Positions 16,601 through 23,106 of a DNA stretch of 45,230 nucleotides are shown here, in pieces. The notes beneath the pieces are model-generated. The model had not been told where the DNA came from. It was given only the letters and a program-made list of their open reading frames with translations, and searched no databases. Positions within the stretch are counted from its first letter, which is position 1. Each line of letters opens with the position of its first letter. The position numbers were made by a program, and so were the translations under genes. The DNA is from Bacteroidales bacterium (GTDB lineage Bacteria > Bacteroidota > Bacteroidia > Bacteroidales > F082), in the NCBI GenBank assembly GCA_017466405.1, contig JAFTUF010000011.1:1-45230 (forward strand), read 5' to 3'.

Positions 16601-18062
16601 ATATAGCGTAAGCCTCGACGATTACAAAGACGCTCCTTGGATTGGATTGATTTTCAATGCCAACATCACCGACAACGGATTCGTATTCCTTGATTACGTA
16701 AAAGTTGAAAACGCTTCAGATAACGACATCATGGTGGAATCGTTAGAAGCACCTAAGAAAGTGACTATGGGCGAGGAAGTTGAAGTCAACGCTGTGATTT
16801 TCAATAAAGGTAGCAACACTGTATCTTACGAGCTTTCATTTTATCTCAATGACAAAGAGATAGAGACATTTGTAGGCGAAGAACTCGAAAGCTCATTCAG
16901 CAATGAATATGGAACAATCTTCACCACCACAGCCGACCACATCGGCAACGCAGAGGTAAAAGTCGTCGTCACTATGAACGGCAACGACGAAGTCATGAGC
17001 AATAACGAGGCAACAGCTACAATAAAGATTGCTCAGCCACGTCTTAATGTCGTAACCGATTTAAGCGCAAAAGAAGAAGACGGAACAGTGACATTGTCGT
17101 GGAGCGCTCCGGAACCGACGCCAGAGATGACCGACGATATGGAGGAATACGAAAGTTTCATCATCGACAATATCGGCGATTATACTGTGGTTGATGTCGA
17201 TAACACTGAGAACTACGTCATCACCGGCTATCCATTCCCGATGCAGGCTGGTCCTAAGGCATGGCAGGTCTGGGCGCCAGCGGAAATCGACATCGCAGAA
17301 GAGACATGGCAGGCATACGAAGGTAGCCAATGTCTGGTAGCATTCTCTACTATCTCAGGTGCTGCCGACGACTGGCTCATCTCTCCTGAAATATTAGGCG
17401 GAACGGAGCTCTCATTCTGGGCTGCGATGCCGACAGCTCAATATGGCAGCGAGAAGTTTGAGGTGCTTTACTCGACAACAAACACCAACACGAGTTCATT
17501 CCAACTCTTATCACAAGAGTCGAAGAGCACAACAGAATGGGAGTTGTTCTCATATTCGCTTCCTACCAATGCGAAATACTTCGCGATACGATATACCAGC
17601 GTCAACATCTACGCATTGCTCATCGACGACATCTCATACACCAGAAGCGACAGTTCCACCGATCTTGTAGTTGAAGGATATAATGTATATTGCAACGGCA
17701 ATAAGATAAACGAGTCTATCGTAGCAGGAACCGACTTCAGCTATGAAGTTGAAGATGCCGACTCATATTCATACAATGTAACCGTCATTTATAACGAAGG
17801 TGAGTCGCTATTCTCTAACACCGCCACTGTCGGAGACGATGGAATCATTGATATGAACACATCAGATATCAAGATTTACGGACAAGACAAATATATCAAG
17901 ATTGAGAATGTCGCAGGACGTAATGTCAATGTCTATGCTCTCGATGGCAGACTCGTATATAAGATGAAATCCGTTGACAGCAGCGTTTCGATTCCAGCAC
18001 GCTCTGGAGTCTATATCGTTGAAGTTGACAGGAGCGTTGTGAGAAAAGTGGTGGTGAGATAA
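13605..18062 (+). CDS. Large modular T9SS-exported protein (propeller-like, Fn3, choice-of-anchor-J)
   Basis: 1485 residues, exported through Sec and then T9SS. A signal peptide ends near residue 27 (SSSFALGQ). Residues ~65-310 alternate short strands in a beta-propeller-like pattern (LYGNLIYSSLW; AMTFDANGVFYVICADGFVRKL). Next come two Fn3-like modules (~320-510), a choice-of-anchor-J-like segment from LPYEQTFDNA (~515-665), two more Fn3 (~670-870), another anchor-J-like segment (LPFIEEIKG, ~875-1040), a CARDB-like module (~1045-1145), and an Fn3 module interrupted by a cleaved-adhesin-like domain (DDWLISPEI; YFAIRYTS) that resumes at VEGYNVYCNG (~1150-1405). The ~70-residue sorting domain ends DRSVVRKVVVR. 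Anchor-J and CARDB modules are shared with the array downstream. Probably a surface adhesin or matrix protein; ligand unknown. Confidence 0.85.
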   Translation: MKTSTFIKNFIFLLFTTMLLSSSFALGQTKKSGAKMTPKMMEMKRDIKQIHDISSEKNINKPNTSRTILAATESNATLYGNLIYSSLWNDLSNVGYYSIDPNSGEYSPVGTSEYLAGAGTVVDGIGYISYAKSYWGIIQELYTIAYDVENASIIETIEHNPEDYTSYAVNMAYDYMNDKIYALTYSEDGFDYMLSEFDRDTYTYSKVSNLYVPSDILAMTFDANGVFYVICADGFVRKLNPSTGTVIGTVCNTGFTPQYMQSACWSYKDNKILWAASNDNESRIIAINVTSGSVETLSTFDHAEEWTSLYTTDPMASEDAPAAPVVQYTANSPGSLRGSISVETPTQNIGGEVLTDTEYTLTIELNNTKIYEEGITPGEDVTMNNVLFIEGINTIRCYATNAAGKGDIAILRTYAGDDTPLPVTNLEVSIAADGKATLTWSAPTGGENGGYLNTNNLTYTIERSGTTIASGITNNYYVDQLPQQIASYEWIVYAVSGDKVSEPASTGSVLFGDATPLPYEQTFDNAASIDLYTIVDNNNDGKTWKYDASKVALTYQYSSSNIADDYAFTPPLQLTNNNMILVEVNACSYSTSYPEKLEITLGSSINPNEQTVIIPATQLDWTEPQVLRAYFSVEESGSYVIGIHAVSLANQYYLLVKDIKVTEGPSNNTPAAVSNVSVTPGANGALNATISFKAPTQTLGGNPLTGNVTVTAYRNGNTVGTKTLAPGANGTITDNNAINGINNYVLTTSNSAGQGDSYEISCLCGIDTPSIVNNLTFTTAADNMTSVMSWEAPTTGANGGYVDTDELVYKIYVPTANGNSVQFVGQTADLFYEITADNDVLNSYTYYVSAKNDTGESDLLGGNVILGTPYALPFIEEIKGTVLVNSPWIIHNEDPESFATWGLSSTVENYNLPEAVTAPDGGMAVCYDNYELTGGECGLHAPKISLEGASAPTLYFAMYHYPAANSVNELSVLVTTDDASFDEIFAKKVNASSSYGWAEYSVSLDDYKDAPWIGLIFNANITDNGFVFLDYVKVENASDNDIMVESLEAPKKVTMGEEVEVNAVIFNKGSNTVSYELSFYLNDKEIETFVGEELESSFSNEYGTIFTTTADHIGNAEVKVVVTMNGNDEVMSNNEATATIKIAQPRLNVVTDLSAKEEDGTVTLSWSAPEPTPEMTDDMEEYESFIIDNIGDYTVVDVDNTENYVITGYPFPMQAGPKAWQVWAPAEIDIAEETWQAYEGSQCLVAFSTISGAADDWLISPEILGGTELSFWAAMPTAQYGSEKFEVLYSTTNTNTSSFQLLSQESKSTTEWELFSYSLPTNAKYFAIRYTSVNIYALLIDDISYTRSDSSTDLVVEGYNVYCNGNKINESIVAGTDFSYEVEDADSYSYNVTVIYNEGESLFSNTATVGDDGIIDMNTSDIKIYGQDKYIKIENVAGRNVNVYALDGRLVYKMKSVDSSVSIPARSGVYIVEVDRSVVRKVVVR

Positions 18063-18071
18063 GACACATTC

Positions 18072-18700
18072 TTACATTTTCTGTAGTATCTCGTTTGGAG
18101 AAATGTCTTTCATTAATGTAAATGCAAACCATTTCTTGCCTAAATCTTTGATTGATGCTCCAATATGATAAAGATTATCATCAATTATCAAGAACCTATC
18201 ATGCGATTTTGTAAAACAATTTACAACTATCTCATCATATTGTTCATTATGTCTTGCGAGATCTAATTTTAGACGTTCAGAAATACTATTTGGTGACATT
18301 CTATCTTTGTGATTCGCTGAAAGATTATTTCACTATTTGCCATAATACGACGCATTGAAGTAAACGCTCTCATTATCCGCACATTCATCTGTATCGCTGT
18401 TTGTGAACGAAGTACGCTGCTTAGCATAGCAATGCCATTTTCCGTGAAAGCGTATGGCAGATATTTAAAGGTCACAATTTGTGACCTTTGACATTCCTCT
18501 TTTGTGAGTTGGAATCTAAAATCATTAGGAAATCTCTCAATATTACGCTTGACAGCTTGATTCAACACTTTAGTTTCAACATCGTATAAGGCTGCCAAAT
18601 CTCTATCAAGCATAATTTGACAACCTCTTATGTTATGAATCATCTGTTCTATATTGACTTCTTCATGGATTACAGCATAATTCTCTCTATCATTTTTCAT
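18072..18700 (-). pseudogene. ORF6N-domain DNA-binding gene with internal deletion and frameshift
   Basis: The N-terminal 143-residue reading frame (18700..18269) has the ORF6N domain: IRGCQIMLDRDLAALYDVET, then ERFPNDFRFQLTKEE and YAFTENGIAMLSSVLRS, ending at KIECHQ followed by six frameshifted residues. A second frame (18299..18072) supplies the typical C-terminus of full-length ORF6N proteins, NEQYDEIVVNCFTKSHDRFLIIDD then YHIGASIKDLGKKWFAF (written here in parts). Intact relatives, as I remember them, have about 70-90 residues between these blocks; here they overlap. The gene therefore lost an internal segment and its frame. A promoter core remains at 18725. Both fragments could still be translated separately. 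Intact members are often prophage- or mobile-element-linked regulators. It ends nine bases from the convergent 13605 gene. Confidence 0.85.
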
Positions 18701-18724
18701 AAATTTTACATTTGGTTAATTGTA

Positions 18725-18732
18725 CAAATATA
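18725..18732 (-). promoter_or_regulatory. Promoter core of the broken ORF6N gene
   Basis: Minus-strand TATATTTG matches TAnnTTTG about 25 bases upstream of the ORF6N ATG. Confidence 0.45.
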
Positions 18733-18813
18733 CAAACAAAGAACTTCGCTTCTACAATTTTAACTATTTTTAACATCTGAAGGTGATTATCCTCGTTTGT
18801 CGCATTTTTTTAT

Positions 18814-18884
18814 ATCCTTTTGGGCGTTCCGGCTGCGCCGTCGGGCTTTCCGCTATATCTTTTTCCGCTTCGCTCCAAAAGGAT
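18814..18884. repeat. GC-rich palindrome-bounded intergenic element
   Basis: ATCCTTTTGG (18814..18823) and CCAAAAGGAT (18875..18884) are perfect inverted repeats. They enclose a markedly GC-rich core with smaller hairpins (CGGC-TGC-GCCG near 18830). The composition is unlike everything around it. From memory, closely similar sequences are scattered in intergenic regions of many Bacteroidota genomes, but I cannot verify this here. The flank to about 18912 (gccgctccaatccctaacgc) seems part of the same unit. Confidence 0.6.
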
Positions 18885-18954
18885 GCCGCTCCAATCCCTA
18901 ACGCTTAACGGCGATTAATAATCAATAATACCTTGAACTTAGATCTTCTATTTT

Positions 18955-18975
18955 GGACGTATGCGATACGTCTCC
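18955..18975. repeat. Short palindrome GGACGTAT-GCG-ATACGTCTCC
   Basis: CGTAT and ATACG pair around GCG. Same small family as 2901, 6981 and 27236. It lies between the GC-rich element and the heptad repeat. Confidence 0.5.
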
Positions 18976-19003
18976 ACAAATTTTCAACTTTCAGTCTCCA
19001 CCC

Positions 19004-19029
19004 GTGGACAATGTCTGTTGTCTGTTGAC
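19004..19029 (-). repeat. Heptad repeat copy, minus orientation
   Basis: On the minus strand it reads GTCAACAG, ACAACAG, ACATTGTCCAC, directly after the T run of the cysteate synthase terminator. Relative to its upstream gene this is the same arrangement as the copy at 6933. Confidence 0.8.
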
Positions 19030-19031
19030 AT

Positions 19032-19084
19032 AAAAAAAGCCGCATCAACATTCTTTTATTTTCATAGGTAATGTTGATACGGCT
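19032..19084 (-). terminator. Terminator of the cysteate synthase-like gene, built from a dispersed hairpin element
   Basis: AGCCGCATCAACATT (19038..19052) pairs with AATGTTGATACGGCT (19070..19084), one wobble; on the minus strand a T run (19038..19032) follows. Stem and loop (ttttattttcat) resemble the hairpin elements at 7011 and 34189, which do not sit at obvious gene ends. Confidence 0.8.
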
Positions 19085-19119
19085 CTACAAATAATTTTTT
19101 ATCTTTAGACTTTAGCCTC

Positions 19120-20412
19120 TTAAAAAATCTTCTTCACAAATTCTTTTATCTCTTCTTTGCTTGCGTCAACATCGAAGATACGTTCTGGCTTGAGATAAAC
19201 GACTTCGTGATTTTCCTTGAAACGTTTCTCGCCGCCGCCGGTGATGTTAAGCATGATGACAGCGTCTTTCTCAACCTGATTGTTTTCAACAGCTTGTATC
19301 AATGATGCTGTAGCAACAGCTGCTGCCGGGTTGATGTCGATGCCTTCTAACTCCTCGAACAATCTTGCTGCTTCATGAGCCTCTTCATTAGATACGACAA
19401 ACATATCGCCCTTGGTGTCTTTAAGAGTGTCGTACAATCCACCCGCCAATGAATAAGGTGGCTTACGATTCGACAATACCTTAGCGACTATCGTGTTAGC
19501 ATCGACGCGAGCCTGTTCGCAGTCGTATGGAAGCATATCGCGTGAGTCTTGTTTCCAAGCGTCATATATAGGAGTGAAAGGTTTGTTCTGTGAGACGAAG
19601 ATGCGAGCCTTATGATTTCCGTAGCGTCCGTCTTCAATGAAACGGAGGTTAGCCTCCCAAGCAGCGATGGCTCCTGTGCCGCTACCAACAGCCTGGAAGT
19701 AATAGTCAGGGATTCTGCCGATGAATGTCGTTGCTGATAACATTGTCGTTCCCATACCGTCGCGACGAGCTATATTTTTAGCGCCGCCTTCAGCGAAGAA
19801 GCCTTCCACTTCGCAAGCTATATTGCCAAGGTTGATAGCATCGAAATAGTCGCTGCCCGACTTAGTAGCGATGACCTTAACACAAGGATTCAGCGGCTCG
19901 TCGAACCAAAGAGCGTTGAGGTTATCTTCTGGTATCGTTATCAAAAGTTTTATGTTATTATCGGAACATACCTTAGCGAAGGCGCGTGCTGTATTTCCTG
20001 CCGACGACACCACTATGACATCGTCTTTTCTCTCTTCAGTGAGACGTGCGCAGACAGAATAAGCCTCTGTCTCTTTGAAAGAACAAGTGCGCATATCGGC
20101 GCCTTTTTCTGGAAAATAACCGTTGAAAGTGATATATAAATTCTCAAGTCCTAACTTCTTGGCTAATGCCTCGCTCTTATAAGTGATTGGTTTTGCCGAA
20201 CATTTCAAGAGTCGTTTTATTGGAAGCCAGTCGGCATAGCAATAAAGTCCGCAGTGATCTTCTTTAACATTGAGTTGTTTGTTTGCATATATAGCACGAA
20301 TAAGACTTGGCTTTTCTTCGCCTTTGAAATCGAGCAACCAGCCTGAATCTTCACAGACGTTTCCTGTTGCCACCGATTTAATTTGATATTCCGTAGGTTT
20401 GAACATTTTCAA
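19120..20412 (-). CDS. Cysteate synthase-like PLP enzyme (threonine synthase paralogue)
   Basis: A 430-residue cytoplasmic fold-type II PLP enzyme. It follows the cysteate synthase pattern known from Methanosarcina: ADWLPIKRLL (60-69), YKSEALAKKLGLENLYITFN (78-97), and TCSFKETEAY (109-118), where Lys113 is the expected Schiff-base lysine. SSAGNTAR (136-143) and AVGSGTGAIAAWEA form phosphate- and PLP-binding loops; LNITGGGEKRF is near the C-terminus. Cysteate synthase converts O-phosphoserine and sulfite to L-cysteate. In Bacteroidota cysteate feeds sulfonolipid (capnine) synthesis; in methanogens it feeds coenzyme M. A divergent threonine synthase is the main alternative. It is monocistronic with a promoter core at 20435 and a terminator at 19032; no sulfonolipid acyltransferase gene is in the window. 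Confidence 0.8.
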   Translation of the reverse strand: MKMFKPTEYQIKSVATGNVCEDSGWLLDFKGEEKPSLIRAIYANKQLNVKEDHCGLYCYADWLPIKRLLKCSAKPITYKSEALAKKLGLENLYITFNGYFPEKGADMRTCSFKETEAYSVCARLTEERKDDVIVVSSAGNTARAFAKVCSDNNIKLLITIPEDNLNALWFDEPLNPCVKVIATKSGSDYFDAINLGNIACEVEGFFAEGGAKNIARRDGMGTTMLSATTFIGRIPDYYFQAVGSGTGAIAAWEANLRFIEDGRYGNHKARIFVSQNKPFTPIYDAWKQDSRDMLPYDCEQARVDANTIVAKVLSNRKPPYSLAGGLYDTLKDTKGDMFVVSNEEAHEAARLFEELEGIDINPAAAVATASLIQAVENNQVEKDAVIMLNITGGGEKRFKENHEVVYLKPERIFDVDASKEEIKEFVKKIF

Positions 20413-20434
20413 ATAATTTTTAACATTAAAGGTG

Positions 20435-20442
20435 CAAAGATA
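20435..20442 (-). promoter_or_regulatory. Promoter core of the cysteate synthase-like gene
   Basis: Minus-strand TATCTTTG lies 22 bases upstream of the ATG at 20412, the same spacing and context (gcaaagataa on the plus strand) as at valS. Confidence 0.55.
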
Positions 20443-20515
20443 AAAAAAAGTAAAACATTATACTAATACGTAATTATTTTTAGGAAAAAAACATCACTAT
20501 TTACGATTAAAAACA

Positions 20516-20523
20516 TATCTTTG
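20516..20523 (+). promoter_or_regulatory. Promoter core of the first array gene
   Basis: TATCTTTG matches TAnnTTTG 40 bases before the ATG at 20564. It is divergent from the cysteate synthase promoter across about 75 bases. Confidence 0.55.
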
Positions 20524-20563
20524 CACAATCGTATTTAATTTAATATTTAAGCATTTTTACTTC

Positions 20564-23104
20564 ATGAAAAAAATTTTACTTTTTGTGATTGCGTTATTGT
20601 CATTCAATATGATACACGCGCAAGAGAGAGCTTTTATCGTTAACGAATCTTTCAACGGCTCATCGATGCCAGAAGGCTGGTACTTCACAGGCGAAGGCTC
20701 AGAAAATTTCAGAATCAACACTTCTAACAACGCTGGCGGCGACCCTAACGAATTGTATTTAAAAAGTTCGCCTTTCATCACAAGTGGAATTCATTTGGTC
20801 ATGGCGACAGCCAACCTCACCAATGTTGAAGAAGTCGGTATCTCTTTCAAGCATTATCTCAACAACGACCAACAAAGCAGCACTATCGGCATCGCCACAT
20901 CATCCGACAACGGCGCTACATGGAACACAGCATGGTCGCATACTTACTCAGAAGCTTCATCAACAGGACAATATACAATCAATGAAACAGTCAGCACTCC
21001 CGATATGGGAAAGAACAACGTGCTTTTCTGCTTGTTCTTCGAAGGCAACACCTATAATATTAATAAGTGGTTCTTCGACGACATCACTATCTTCTCGCAA
21101 GTTAGCGGCGCCGACTTACAACTCTCCAGTATAGATGTCGATGCTCTCACTCAGGCAGGTCAAGTGGGTGTTGACTTCACTATCAACAACTCCGGCGACG
21201 AGACAATCTCTTCTTTCGTAGCGACATACAGCGTCGATGGTTATGAAAGCGTCACAGAGACTTTCAACACCAACCTCGCTCCTTCAAGCAACCAGCAATT
21301 TACATTCAGCAACACAATAGGATTATTGCCAGGAACTTATCTCCTCAACATCGACATCGTTTCTGTCAATGGAGAAAGCGATGCTGAATCAAGCAACAAC
21401 CACCTCTCAAAAGAAATCAAGACTTATCTTAAAGCCGTACAGAGAACTCCTATGATAGAACACTTCTCAAGCTCAACATGCGCTCCTTGCGTCAATGTCG
21501 ATAACTTGATGGGACAACTTACGGCTAATAACCCAGGCAAATACACTTACACCAAATTCCCTGTCGATTGGCCAGGAATGGGCGACCCTTACGCAACAGA
21601 CGACTGCATCGTGAGAAGCGATTATTACGAAGTTTATACAGTGCCTCAGATAGCTTTCGACGGACAAGTTCAGTCGAGCGCTGTGAACCAAACTTCTTTA
21701 GATGAGAGACTTAACGTCCCATCATACATCGACATCGTTGGTGCTTTCGATATTGTGGAAAACAATACAATTAAAGTCATCGCCGACATCATCTCTTACA
21801 TCGACATGCCTGACGTGAAAGTGTTCTTATCGGTAAACGAAAAGACAACTACAGAAAACGTAGGTTCTAATGGTTTGACAGAGTTCCATCATATCTTCAT
21901 GAAAATGTTAGGCAACATCAACGGCATAGAGACAAGTTTCGCAGCAGGTCATTATCAACGTTTTGAATTCACATACGACATGTCGGATACCAATATGGAA
22001 GAAATCGACGACTTGGAAGTAGCGGTTTGGGTTCAGAACTACGAGTCAAAGGAAATGTATAACAGCAGCTTCTTACACGAATACAGCGAGCATCTCTATC
22101 CAGCACAGAATCTTGTAGTTGAAGGAAACACCGTCAGCTGGGAAGCACCGGAACAAGGCAATCCTTCAGGTTACAATGTATATATTAATAATGAGTTGTC
22201 AGCAGAGAACAGCACCTCACTTTCATACACCGCAGATGAAACAATAGAGATAGTTTCTGTAGAAGTAGTTGCTGTTTATGGCGACAATGTTTCAATTGGA
22301 ATAACAAATATAGAACATGACGTTTGCGACGCTCCTGATAACGTAGTCGCTACCGCCGGAGAAGACGATATCGAAATAAGCTGGGATGCTATCGACGGCG
22401 CAACAGAATATCAGTTATATCGTAACAGCGCGCTCTTAACAACAGTGTCATCAAACTCTTACACCGACAGCGACATTGAACTTGGAACGATGTATTGCTA
22501 CACTTTGAGAAGCGTCTGCGGTGAAGGAAGCTACTCTGCTTTCTCTGAAGAGTCGTGCGCTCAGGTAGGCGAGAAACCTTGCGACGCTCCAACAAATCTC
22601 AACGCAACAGTAGAACAAGACGTTGAAGGTTATGAATATAAGTTCAAAGTAACTATGACATGGGACGCTGTTGATGGAGCTTCAGGCTACGAAGTTTATA
22701 TCAACGGTTCTTGGTTCGGAATGACAAGCGACAACTTCTATATCGCAGGTTCCGACAACGAAGGCAGTTTCGATTTTGCTGTCACTACATTATGCGCAAC
22801 AGGCGAATCTGAGATGTCGGAGTCACATACCGTCGTAGTTCAAGATGTGTCTTTGGAAGAATATGAAAGCTCATTGGAAATTTATCCTAACCCAGTGAAA
22901 GACAATCTCACTATCAAAGCTAATACGAGCATCAAAGAAATCAACATCTATAATATCATTGGCATCAATGTATATAAACAATCATTGACATCTGTTGAAA
23001 ATTGTCCATTGACTATTGACATAAGTTCATATAACAGCGGAGTTTACTTCATTAAGATTGAAACCAACGAAGGCGAGATTATTAAACAATTTATAAAAGA
23101 ATAA
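20564..23104 (+). CDS. Omp28-type T9SS-exported protein, array member 1 (three Fn3)
   Basis: 846 residues. Signal peptide 1-19 (NMIHA, then QER). Choice-of-anchor-J/cleaved-adhesin module ~22-180 (ATSSDNGATWNTAW; WFFDD). CARDB-like module ~183-288. Omp28-type thioredoxin-like domain ~292-520, with MIEHFSSSTCAPC (Cys306/Cys309) and the cis-Pro loop TVPQIAFDG. Three Fn3 modules follow (~525-600, 600-685, 687-775); the last two begin with CDAP and have a second Cys near the end, suggesting disulfides. Sorting domain from IYPNP (KEINIYNIIGINVYKQ), ending KQFIKE. Array members 1 and 7 and the final gene share this sorting-domain type. The next gene starts two bases after the stop, so they form an operon. 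Redox activity at the cell surface is inferred from the fold only. Confidence 0.88.
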   Translation: MKKILLFVIALLSFNMIHAQERAFIVNESFNGSSMPEGWYFTGEGSENFRINTSNNAGGDPNELYLKSSPFITSGIHLVMATANLTNVEEVGISFKHYLNNDQQSSTIGIATSSDNGATWNTAWSHTYSEASSTGQYTINETVSTPDMGKNNVLFCLFFEGNTYNINKWFFDDITIFSQVSGADLQLSSIDVDALTQAGQVGVDFTINNSGDETISSFVATYSVDGYESVTETFNTNLAPSSNQQFTFSNTIGLLPGTYLLNIDIVSVNGESDAESSNNHLSKEIKTYLKAVQRTPMIEHFSSSTCAPCVNVDNLMGQLTANNPGKYTYTKFPVDWPGMGDPYATDDCIVRSDYYEVYTVPQIAFDGQVQSSAVNQTSLDERLNVPSYIDIVGAFDIVENNTIKVIADIISYIDMPDVKVFLSVNEKTTTENVGSNGLTEFHHIFMKMLGNINGIETSFAAGHYQRFEFTYDMSDTNMEEIDDLEVAVWVQNYESKEMYNSSFLHEYSEHLYPAQNLVVEGNTVSWEAPEQGNPSGYNVYINNELSAENSTSLSYTADETIEIVSVEVVAVYGDNVSIGITNIEHDVCDAPDNVVATAGEDDIEISWDAIDGATEYQLYRNSALLTTVSSNSYTDSDIELGTMYCYTLRSVCGEGSYSAFSEESCAQVGEKPCDAPTNLNATVEQDVEGYEYKFKVTMTWDAVDGASGYEVYINGSWFGMTSDNFYIAGSDNEGSFDFAVTTLCATGESEMSESHTVVVQDVSLEEYESSLEIYPNPVKDNLTIKANTSIKEINIYNIIGINVYKQSLTSVENCPLTIDISSYNSGVYFIKIETNEGEIIKQFIKE

Positions 23105-23106
23105 AG

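Noticed and set aside
18786-18912. Short arginine-rich reading frames in the GC-rich element
   Set aside because: No start context, and terminal inverted repeats explain the region better as a non-coding element.
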